Source: Taudactylus pleione (lineage: Eukaryota > Chordata > Amphibia > Anura > Myobatrachidae). From it: 64,000 nucleotides of DNA. Below, one piece after another: positions 1 through 9,381 of this stretch. A program made the position numbers and the translations under genes. The DNA is taken from contig JAUIMM010000566.1 in assembly GCA_031769625.1 (NCBI GenBank), positions 1,245,001 through 1,309,000 of the forward strand. The letters are read 5' to 3'. Within the stretch, counting starts at the first letter, position 1; each line of letters starts with the position of its first letter. A model generated the notes under the pieces. It made no database searches and had not been told where the DNA came from. It saw nothing but the letters and a program-made list of their open reading frames with translations.

Positions 1-1430
1 CAACCTGACGGCCACGTAGAAAAACACCTTGAGTCACCAAGTAGAGCTCCAAAACCCGACGAACCTTTGGCATCGGTGTAGAGATGCATGCAGTCATTAG
101 TTTGGGGGTATGAAGGCCAAAAACGCACACCATTGAAATGCAAGAGAAAATACTCCCACACTGCCATGTCAAGCTTGAGTTCCACTGACAACCGGAGAAA
201 AAGGTGTGGCAATCATAATCCAACCAAGGCTCGCTGCAGCTTGCGACAAAATACCCTCCCCATTGGGATTACCCGACATGCAAAGTTAAAGAGACCCAAA
301 AGGGATTGCCCTTAACGCAAGGTAACCTTACCCCTTGCTACGGCTAACCCAATTGCATCCTGAAGCTGCTTTATCTTATCCGGAGGCAACCTACAACAGC
401 ACCACAACGTATCAATTTCGATACCTAAATACACCAGCCAAGGGCCTTCAGTTTTCTCATGCGCAATCGGGACACCAAATTCTGCAAAGAGGGATGTTAA
501 AGAAAGTAGTAGATGGGAACAACGATCGGAACCTGCTGGCCTGACACACAGGAAATCGTCTAAATAGTGAGCTAGCCCCACTTCCCCAGACCCTGTGCAG
601 ATGCACCAATGGAGAAATGAACTAAAATGCTCAAAGAATGCGCTTGATACTGAACAACCCATTGGGCACTTATCCAGGTAATACCTGTCTGCCAACCGAA
701 ACCCCATATATCTGAAGGAATCAGGGTGCAAGGGCATAATACGAAAGGCGGACTCAATATCCACCTTGGCTAACAGGGAACCTGAACCGGAGGCCTGCAC
801 TAAATCCATTGCAGAATCAAAAGATTGACAGCACACACGACAGAGATTCTCTGGAATGGCATCATTCACTGAAGCACCGATGGGATAAGAGAAGTGCTGG
901 ATCTATCTGAAAATACCTGGCATTTTTTTGGGCACAACACCCACTGGTGAAAGTACAAGGTCGGGAATAGGAGGCTCATAGAAAGGCCCAACTATACGCA
1001 CCAGACTCACCTACTTCATAACATTGCCCTTCAACACCTGGGGTAAATCCCCAGCAGATTTGAGATTCCAAGGCAATCCCGGACAAATAAACCTGATTAC
1101 TGGGAGTGGAAACTCCTTAGCAAAACAACCACGCAGGAATTCTGCATCATCCCGTAAAGGATACCAGTCCAGCAACTTGGATATGGCATCCAGCCTAATG
1201 GGAGATACAGCTTTACTTAGGGACCACGTCCCCAACCCGCTTCTGAGCGGGTGCAGCTGGGATGGGTGAGGAACCACTAGACCCTTTTAGGCAGACCTTG
1301 CTGGGATGCGTCCCATTACATCGGAGGTGACGAAAACGACACCGTCCCCCAAGTGAGCAATTCCCATTATTAAAGGCATAGCATCGCCCTCTTGCTGGGG
1401 TCACCCCGGGCATCCTCTGTGTGATGGGAG
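1..1430 (-). mobile_element. DIRS-order (Ngaro-like) retrotransposon fragment
   Basis: Minus-strand coding remnants run from about 1413 down to 312, and the element continues off the window start. The order (Cys/His-rich region, then reverse transcriptase) fits the Ngaro-like branch of tyrosine-recombinase retrotransposons. No recombinase or terminal repeat is visible in this piece, so the class is inferred from the reverse transcriptase style. Positions 1-311 lie downstream of the RT stop and hold nothing I can name. Confidence 0.6.
312..1413 (-). pseudogene. Reverse transcriptase with N-terminal Cys/His region, broken
   Basis: The open segment 869-312 encodes reverse transcriptase palm motifs: a KVDIESAFR block (first catalytic Asp), a CPMGCSVSS block and YLDDFL (catalytic DD), followed by FGVPIAHEKTEGP and LGIEIDT. 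Upstream, 1277-1011 carries the linker (LLDWYPLRDDAEFLRGCF) that precedes RT in Ngaro-like proteins. Further upstream, 1413-1213 has a Cys/His cluster (CYAFNNGNC...CRFRH...C) resembling a CCCH or gag-type zinc knuckle. The Cys/His piece lies in a different frame from the two downstream pieces, and stops separate 1011 from 869. It would have copied element RNA into DNA, but this copy cannot make a full protein. Confidence 0.65.
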
Positions 1431-1639
1431 ATAAGAATCAAACCTGACGCCCCACCCCCGGGTCGGAAGGAAGTCACGTGGGTTGCGCAACTTCCATCCA
1501 CACCTCCACATCTTTACAACCCAAATCCATATCCAAAACACGGCTCTGCTTCCTACGGAATTCTTCATCATACTGACACCATGGAAGTACCGAATGACAT
1601 TAAGATATTAAGACCCTACCACAAGGGTCTCGTCGCAAG

Positions 1640-1757
1640 CCCGATGGTCGCAATGGTCTTGAACATCGCGACCATCATCTTGGCCGCTCCAAAAAAAAAA
1701 AACGCCCAGATTCAGAGCGAATGCTCTTTCAGAGCATCCGGCTCTGAATCAGGGCCT
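1640..1757. mobile_element. Fragment of the tandem-hairpin MITE family
   Basis: It contains a degenerate ATGGTCGC...GCGACCAT hairpin and ends in GGCTCTGAATCAGGGCC, the terminal signature of the MITEs at 4699, 18185 and 47860. Only two hairpins survive, separated by a poly-A run. Confidence 0.6.
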
Positions 1758-1760
1758 GAG

Positions 1761-2890
1761 CACAGTACATTCTGGCTTAATGCTAGTATCTACTTCACAT
1801 GTGTGGCTCTCAAGGAAAATGGCACCCGCTCCTTATTCCTGGGGACATCTTTTCTGCGCATGTGCGAGTCACCGGGAAAATGGCCGCCGCCATATTCCCT
1901 ATGATTTTTGCAGCTGTGCAGTGCTGACCCAGTGCTGCAGAGCAGTACTCTGAAGACTGTGGAAAAGTAAGTATAAACTAAATATGGGTGCAGGGTGTGC
2001 AGTGTGGGCCCTCTGGACTTAGGGGCCTGTGTGCATCGCACACCCTGCAGCCATTACAAATATACCTCTGGCTTTAGATTTCCATTTTCCAAGCTATAAA
2101 GAGTTTGTACAGATTGTGTGCTCATGGAATGTGACCGTGCTCAATGAGAACAATGTGCGTCCTCAAATTGGAATCATCCCACTTAAATTGGGACAGTTGG
2201 GAGGTATGATAAATAATAGCAAGCCTAATGCAGGCCATATACTAACAGGTAATATGGTGTCAGACCAACAGACATTTTGTCTAGGAGCATGACACCCAAC
2301 AGATATCATGGCCATATACTAAGCAGGATGCAGCAACGGGAGAAAGGTGGTCAAACCTACAAAAAAAAGCAAGTTTGACCACATTTCTCATATACATCAA
2401 GCCCCACGGGGCTTGGATGCAGTGGGCAGTGCCATCTTCTTATGGCATTCCTTTATAGAAGCCTTAAGGATTCTATTCGGAGAGTGCTGTGAGAAATGAC
2501 ACCAGAGGGACTTTTGGTTCATAGCCCCAGAAGTCCATCATTCGCAAAGGACAGCTCTTACCGAGAGCGCTGTCCTTTGTAACATTCTTCATGCATAAAT
2601 TAATATAAAGACAATTATGTTTTAATTTTCAAACGGTTTCTGAGCATCACCAATGAAATTCAAAGAAAATTAAAATGTGACTAGAATAATGTGTTAGGAA
2701 ACACAATGGTGGTACATATAATTGCCATGTTATTGCAGTGCCGGGGGGCGAGAGGGTGGTCGTCCCAGGCCCCCACACTGGAGCACAAAGAGAGTGTTTC
2801 TGTGTACCTAACCCCCCCCCCTTGACAGATCAATTAACCCCTTCACTGGCAATAACGGGGGCGGTGCCAATACGACAAGGCCTAATGATG
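1761..2890. other. Unassigned stretch
   Basis: I see no gene here. There are short hairpins at about 2399-2416 (AAGCCCC/GGGGCTT) and 2537-2573 (CAAAGGACAGC/GCTGTCCTTTG), suggesting an old MITE. There is a C-run near 2813. Confidence 0.4.
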
Positions 2891-2935
2891 TGACGTGCCC
2901 ACCCCCAATAGCAGCCTGCAGCTGCTGCATACAAA

Positions 2936-3097
2936 TGTAAGTGTGTCTGTGTATGTTTTATTTTGTGTATATATGTTTGTGTGTATATACTGTATGTGCA
3001 ATGTGCTATTGTATATACAATTAGTGTGTGTATACTGTGTATGTGTTAGTTTGTGTATATGTGTATGTATGTGTTAGTGTGTGTATACTGTATATGT
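2936..3097. repeat. TG/TATG-rich simple repeat
   Basis: Runs of GTGTGTATA and TATGTGTTAGTG form an impure microsatellite. It is the target into which the two hAT elements at 3106 and 9177 inserted; it resumes after 13666. Confidence 0.85.
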
Positions 3098-3265
3098 ATA
3101 TGTGTTAGGGGTGAGCGGGTTCGGATTTCTGAAATCAGAACCCCCCCGAGCCCCCCCGATCCGAGGTCGATCCGAGTCAGGCTCGACTTTTCCCGCCTGA
3201 CTCGGATCTGAAATCGAGGCAAAACGTCATCATCCCGCCTTCCGAGTCTCGCGGGTTTTGGATCC

Positions 3266-3295
3266 TATATAAGGTACCTGCGTTGGCGCCATTTT
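3266..3295 (+). promoter_or_regulatory. Probable hAT core promoter (TATA box plus YY1-like site)
   Basis: TATATAAG (3266-3273) is followed 13 bp later by CGCCATTTT (3287-3295), which matches the YY1 core on the opposite strand. The same pair occurs near the 5' ends of the hAT elements at 36959 and 63430, whose surrounding sequence is otherwise diverged. The copy at 13504-13537 has a mutated TATA box. Promoter function is inferred. Confidence 0.5.
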
Positions 3296-3659
3296 CTCAC
3301 TCGGCTGTGGACAGTGAAGAGGGAGGGTAGGAGTTAGGGCTGGCTGGGCTGTGTAGTGTAGTGTAGTGTAGTGCAGAGTAGTGTTGTGCTGTGCTGTGCT
3401 GCGCTGTGCTGCTGTTGTCCACTACTTCAAAGTCCATAGGGGCTGGCTGTGTTGTGCTGTGCTGCTGTTGCTAATAGGGGCTGTGTCCACTACTTCAAAG
3501 TCCATATGGGCTGGCTGGACTGTGTTGTGCAGTCAGTTCTCCATAGGGGCTGTGTCCACTCCAAAGTCCTGTGCAGTGTCCCAGTCCTAAAGGGGTGCTG
3601 TAGTGTTGTCCAGGGGGTGCTCTGTCCATCAGGGGTGCTCCCCCCAAGTGCTAAAAATA

Positions 3660-4500
3660 TAATATTTTTTGTGTGTTTGTGAATTGTGTGCGCAGTAGCC
3701 GCACGTGCATCAACAATGTAGTGCCAAGCGTGCGCCTGTGTCATGAGTAAAGGGCCGGCTGGCTTGACCGTTAAAGGGTGCTGTAACCCCCAAAGTACAC
3801 TCCAGTCCAAACCAAAAAAAAATATATTTTCTGTGTTTGTGAAATGTGTGCATAGTAGCCGCACGTGCATCAACAAAGTAGTGCCAAGCGTGCGCCTGTG
3901 TCATAAGTAAAGGGCCGGCTGGCTTGACCGTTTAAGGGTGCTGTAACCCCCAAAGTACACTCCAGTTCAAACCAAAAAAATAATATTTTTTGTGTGTTTG
4001 TGAATTGTGCGTGCAGTAGCCGCACGTGCATCAACAAAGTAGTGCCAAGCGTGCGCCTGTGTCATAAGTAAAGGGCCGGCTGGCTTGACCGTTAAAGGGT
4101 GCTGTAACCCCCAAAGTACACTCCAGTTCAAACCAAAAAAATAATATTTTTTCTGTGTTTGTGAATTGTGTGCCCAGTAGCTGCACGTGCATCAACAAAG
4201 TAGTGCCAAGCGTGCGCATGTGTCATAAGTAAAGGGCCGGCTGGCTTGACCGTTAAAGGGTGCTGTAACCCCCAAAGTACTCTCCAGTCCAAACCAAAAA
4301 AATATATATTTTCTGTGTTTGTGAATTGTGTGCGCAGTAGCCGCACGTGCATCAACAAAGGAGCAGCGCCAAGCGTGCGCCTGTGTCCCATAAGTAAAGA
4401 GCCGGCTGGCTCATTTCTTAAAGGCTGGTGTAACCCACAAAGTGCACTACTCTCCAGCAAAAATAAAAAAATATTTTCTGTGTTTAGCAGCACGTATATA
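3660..4500 (+). repeat. 160-bp tandem array in the hAT 5' region, about 5 units
   Basis: The motif GCACGTGCATCAACAA recurs at about 3701, 3861, 4022, 4183 and 4343, a period of 160-161 bp, with a degenerate sixth start near 4490. Each unit carries the E-box CACGTG and a GGGCCGGCTGGCTTGACCG segment. Long open frames over this array are repeat translations, not genes. It lies just upstream of the transposase ATG at 4520, so it could be an enhancer or transcribed leader. Confidence 0.9.
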
Positions 4501-4698
4501 TCAAATCGATATAACATAAATGGAGGACCAAACTTTCTCTGATAAAAATAAAATAGAGAAAGATCAAGAACCACTTCCTCCTAGTGCTGAAGCTGCTGCC
4601 ACTAGTCATGACATAGACGATAACATGCCATCAACGTCGTCTGCCAAGGCCGATGCCCAATGTCATAATAGAGGGCACATACAATCCCAAATGACAAG

Positions 4699-5247
4699 GG
4701 GCCTGATTCAGACCCACTCGTGAGCGGCTGTCCGCTCGCAAGTGGGTCGATGTTATGCACTGAGCATGCGCACGACGGAGGGAGCTCCGTCGTGCGCATG
4801 CGCCAGACGCGACGAGCGAAGGAAAGTCCTTCGCTCGTAGTGTCCGATCAAAGGGGGCGTGCTGTCAATGTTGATTGACAGCACGCCCCCTTTGGTGGGC
4901 GTGCCGGGGGCGTGCCTCCCTGACGGGGGCGTTCCCACGGGAACGCCTCCCGTCAGAAGCCGGCCCACTGACATCACTAGTGATGTCAGTGGGAGTGATT
5001 TTGGCTCTGATAGAGCCAAAATCACTCCGGAGCTTGCGGTTGAAAACCTCAACCGCAGGCTCCGGCTCGCAATTTCGATGGTCGCGATGGTCTCGACCAT
5101 CGCGGCCATCACAAAGCACGCTCGTATAGCCTGTGGGTGGTGACCCACAGCTATACGAGCGTCCAGGAGGACGCTCCATGAAAATGGAGCCCGGCCCTCA
5201 TTCAGAGCGTGCGCTCTGCTCAGAGCGTACGGCTCTGAATGAGGGCC
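4699..5247. mobile_element. Tandem-hairpin MITE, copy A (about 0.55 kb)
   Basis: The ends are GGGCCTGATTCAGACC at the left and GCTCTGAATGAGGGCC at the right, terminal inverted repeats of about 16 bp. It interrupts hAT copy 1; comparison with copy 2 shows the empty site GACAAAGG and suggests a 3-bp duplication (AAG/AAA). The interior is nearly all palindromes in series, with arms at about 4711-4750, 4764-4803, 4812-4838, 4849-4894, 4922-4954, 4963-4992, 4993-5026, 5030-5062, 5078-5111, 5117-5161, 5174-5190 and 5196-5244. It has no coding capacity. A 3-bp duplication points to PIF/Harbinger mobilisation; this is inferred. Confidence 0.85.
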
Positions 5248-6296
5248 AAAGTTCAGGAAAATGACCTTGAAAAAAACATTTAAATCAGCTGAAGAGAAAC
5301 GTAAACTTGCCGATATGCCATTTACGACACGGAGTGGCAAGGAACGGCTAAGGTCGATCCCTAGTGTGTTCATGACTAGTGGTTCAGCTTCACATGACGA
5401 TGGAAGCCCTCCTCCCACTAAAAAAATCAAAAGAGTTAAGCTGGCAAAAGCACAGCGAAGAACTGTGCTTTCTAAGAAGATATCACAAATCCCCAAGGAG
5501 AGTCCAAGTGTGGTGGTGGTTGCGATGCCTGACCTTCCCAGCACTGGACGGGAAGAGGTGGCTCTTTCCACCATATGCACGCCCCCTGCAAGTGCTGAAA
5601 GGAGCACCCACAGTCCACTTGCTGATATGCAAATTGAAGATGTCACTGTTGAAGTACAACAGGATGAGGATACTGGTGTAGCTGGCGCTGAGGAGGAAGT
5701 TGGCGAGGAGGATTCTGATGGTGATGTGGTTTGTTTAAATCAGGCTCCGGGGGAGACAGTTGTTGTCCGTGGGATGAAAAAGCCCATCACGGTCATGCCT
5801 GGGCAGAAGACCAAACATTCCACCTCTTTGGTCTGGCAATATTTCTATCCAAATCCGGACAACAACTGTCTTGCCATATGTACCTTATGTAAAGGTGGAA
5901 TAAGTAGGGGTAGGGACGTCAACCACCTAGGAACATCCTCCCTTATACGGCACCTGCAGCGCGTTCATAATAAGTTACTGTCAAGTTCAGAAACTTTGGC
6001 TAAGACCGTAAGCAGTCCAGGGACACCTAAATCCCGTTGTCCTGTTGTATCCAAGCGCCTGCAAACCACACCGTCAACTCCCTCCTCGTCAATTTCCTCC
6101 TTAGTCAGGATCGGAAGTAGTCCTGCAGGCCATGTCACTGGCATGACTGACTCTCCTATCCGGGATTCCTCCGGAGGATCCTGCATTGCTACGCCTCCTG
6201 CTGCTGCTGCTGCTGTTGCTGCTGCTGGGAGTCGTTCATCATCCCACAGAGGAAGTAGGAACACCACTACTTTTACTAAACAATTGACCCTCCAAC

Positions 6297-6626
6297 CAGT
6301 GGCGTAAGTTCATCCCAGACGCCCGGAGGCAAGTTATAATTTGGTGCCCCCCCGCCACACTGTAATGTAGCAATTTGCATGCAGACAGGCTATATATAGA
6401 CAAAGGCAGCAGCTGATGGTCTGACATGGAGCTCTCCACTAGTGTATGGTGGCTTCTCATGTGCCAGGAAGAGGTGCCATGTATTGGGCGGCCATGACGG
6501 TACACTCTGGGTACATAGTTACAACTCTGAGTGGGGTGAATATGTTGTGGACAATGGAGGAGGTGCCCCTTCAGAGCTGGAGCCTGGCGGCAGATGCCTC
6601 CATTGTCTCCCATACTTCTGCCCCTG
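6297..6626. mobile_element. hAT MITE inside the hAT transposase gene
   Basis: It starts CAGTGGCGTAAGT and ends ACTTCTGCCCCTG, imperfect terminal inverted repeats. It is flanked by the 8-bp duplication CCTCCAAC (6289-6296 and 6627-6634). hAT copy 2 shows the empty site. It belongs to a different hAT lineage from its host, because the termini differ. Confidence 0.88.
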
Positions 6627-9381
6627 CCTCCAACAGTCCTTAGCGAGGAGGATGAAGTACGACAGCAGTCATCCTGAAGCAAAACGTATAACTGAGGCCT
6701 TGACTGCTATGTTGGTGTTAGATGTGCATCCGGTATCCGCCATTAGTGCAGTGGGATTTAGACAATTGCTGGAGGTAGTGTGTCCCCGGTTCCAAATCCC
6801 GTCTAGATTCCACTTCACTAGGCAGGCGATACCGAGACTGTACAGAAACGTCAGAAAAAGTGTCCTCAGTGTCCTGAAAAATGCCGTTGTACCCAATATC
6901 CACTTAACCACGGACATGTGGACAAGTGGAACAGGGCAGACTAAGGACTATATGACTGTGACAGCCCACTGGGTAGATGTATCACCTTACGCAGCAACAG
7001 CAGCAGTGTCACCAGTCGCAGCATCTCAGAAATGCCAGCTCATTCCAAGGCAGGCTACGCTGTGTATCACCGGTTTCAGTAAGAGACACACCGCCAACAA
7101 CCTCTTAGAGAAACTGAGGGAAATCATCGCCCAGTGGCTTACCCCACTTAGACTCTCCTGGGAATTTGTGATATCTGACAACGCCACCAATATTGTGCGG
7201 GCATTACATCTGGGCAAATTCCAGCACGTCCCATGTTTTGCTCACACAATAAACTTGGTGGTGCAGAATTTTCTGAAAAGCGACAGGGGCGTGCAGGAGA
7301 CGCTTTGGGTGGCCCGAAAAATTTCAGGCCACTTTCGCCATTCAGCGACTGCGTGCCGAAGACTGGAGCGCCAGCAAACACTCTTGAACCTGCCCCGCCA
7401 TCACCTGAAGCAAGAGGTTGTGACGCGGTGGAACTCAACCCTCTATATGCTTCAGAGGATGGAGGAGCAGCCAAAGGCCATTCAAGCCTATACATCCACC
7501 TATGACATAGGCAAAGGAGGGGGTATGCACCTGACTCAAGCGCAGTGGAGAATGATTTCCGTGTTGTGCAAGGTTCTCCAGCCCTTCGAACTTGCCACAC
7601 GTGAAGTCAGTTCAGACACTGCCAGCTTGAGTCAGGTCATTCCCCTCATCAGGCTTTTGCAGAAGCAGCTGGAGAAAGTGAAGGAGGAGCTAAGACGGAG
7701 CGATTCCGCTCGGCATGTGGGACTTGTGGATGAAGCCCTTCATTCGCTTTGCCAGGATTCCAGGGTGGTCAATCTGTTGAAATCAGACCACTACATTTTG
7801 GCCACCGTGCTCGATCCTAGGTTTAAAGCCTATGTGGTGTCTCTCTTTCCGGCCGACACAAGCCTGCAGAGGTGCAAAGACCTGCTGGTGAACACACTGT
7901 CAGCTGAAGCGGAACGTGACACGTCAACAGCTCCTTCTTCATTTTCTCCTGCAACTGGAGCTGCCAGGAAAAAAGTTAGGTATCCTAAGCAACCCGCTGG
8001 CAGTGATGCAGGGCAGGTAGCACCAAGTTTGGACATCTGGTCCGGACTGAAGGACCTGGCAACAATTTCTGACATGTCTACTGTCACTGCATATGATACT
8101 GTCACCATTGACAGAATGGTGGAGGATTACATCGGTGACAGCATCCAAGTAGGCATGTCAGACAGTCCATACCTGTACTGGCAGGAAAAAGAGGCAATTT
8201 GGAGGCCCCTGTACAAACTGGCTCTATTTTACCTGAGTTGCCCCCCTCCAGTGTGTACTCCGAAAGAGTGTTTAGTGCAGCCGGGAACCTTGTCAGCAAA
8301 AGGCGTAGGAGGTTGCTTCCACAGAATGTGGAGAAGATAATGTTCATCAAAATGAATTATCAGCTCTTCCAGGGAGACCAGCCTCCAGAACGTACAGAGG
8401 GACCTGTGGTGGTGGATTCAAGTGGGGACGAGTTAATACTTTGTGAGGATGAGGATGTACACACTGAAGAGGGTGAGGAATCGGTGGATGAGAAGGATGA
8501 GGATGACATCTTGCCTCCGTAGAGCCAGTTTGTGCAGGGACACATTAATTGCCAGCTTGTTATGTGGGGGCCCAAACGAACCAATCATTTCAGCCACAGT
8601 TGTGTGGCAGACCCTGGCGCTGAAATGATTGGTTTGTTAAAGTGTGCATGTCCTGTTTATACAACATAAGGGTGGGTGGGAGGGCCCAAGGACAATTCCA
8701 TCTTGCACCTCTTTTTTTTCTTTGCATTATGTACAGTTTGGGGCCTAGTTTTTCAAACTGCCATCCTGTCTGCCACTGCAGTATCACGCCTAGATGGGTC
8801 ACGTGTTTGTGCCGCCCACTCGTGTCGCTTAGCATAGTCATCCAGCTACCTCGGTGCAACCTTTTGGACATAAAAACACTATTGTGAGGTTGAGGTGTTC
8901 AGAATAGACTGGAAATGAGTGGAAATTAAGGTTATTGAGGTTAATAATAGCATAGGAGCAGAAAAACCTACAAATTCTGTGATTTTAGCTGTTTTTATGC
9001 TTTTTTCAAAAAAATACAGATCCAAAACACAAATCCCAGAACCCAAAACACGGAAGGGTGGTTTTGGCAAAACCAATCCAGATCCAAAAGACTAAGAAAG
9101 ATCCAGATCCAAAACCAAAACACAAAACACGAAAGTGGCCGGTGCACACCCCTAATATGTGTTAGTGCGTTTGTACTAGGGGTGTGCACTGGCCACTTTT
9201 CGTGATTTGTGTTTTGGTTTTGGATCCAAAACCCTTATGTTGTATAAACAGGACATGCACACTTTAACAAACCAATCATTTCAGCGCCAGGGTCTGCCAT
9301 ACAACTGTGGCTGAAATGATTGGTTCGTTTGGGCCCCCACAAAACAAGCTGGCAATTAATGTGTCCCTGCACAAACTGGCT

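Larger units (their letters stand above)
4520..8522 (+). pseudogene. hAT transposase (BED zinc finger type), interrupted
   Basis: The ATG at 4520 opens the frame. After the MITE at 4699-5247 the frame resumes (5261-6307) with a BED zinc finger at about 5815-5965 (W-x-YF, CAIC-x2-C type cysteines, HLGTSSLIRHL), which would bind transposon DNA. A second insertion (6297-6626) is followed by the RNase H-like core 6630-8240, including VISDNATNIVRAL and CFAHTINLVVQ. The C-terminal dimerisation domain (YSERVFSAAGNL) is in another frame (8199-8522) because a poly-C run near 8241 has one base fewer than in copy 2. An acidic tail containing ELILCEDED ends the protein. Insert lengths show that all parts were once one frame. 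Confidence 0.9.
3106..9154 (+). mobile_element. hAT DNA transposon, copy 1 (6.05 kb)
   Basis: The ends read TAGGGGTGAGCGGG at the left and, as reverse complement, TAGGGGTGTGCACC at the right. They are flanked by a perfect 8-bp target duplication ATATGTGT (3098-3105 and 9155-9162), the hallmark of hAT transposition. The order inside is: promoter-like region, GCTGTGCTGT repeats, a 160-bp tandem array, a BED-type transposase gene, and a 3' tail with a conserved AACCAATCATTTCAGC hairpin near 8580-8640. It carries two later insertions (4699-5247 and 6297-6626). A second copy lies inverted at 9177. Confidence 0.93.

Noticed and set aside
4128..4574. 148-aa open frame on the minus strand (and similar ones at 12225-13345)
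   Set aside because: It is a translation of the 160-bp tandem array; repeats in the peptide mirror the DNA units.
4753..5646. 297-aa minus-strand frame covering a MITE and hAT N-terminus
   Set aside because: It is antisense to the transposase gene and runs through MITE palindromes; no recognisable protein.
7148..7600. 150-aa antisense frame also found at 10296-10748
   Set aside because: Its presence in both hAT copies reflects shared sequence; it is a shadow of the transposase coding strand.
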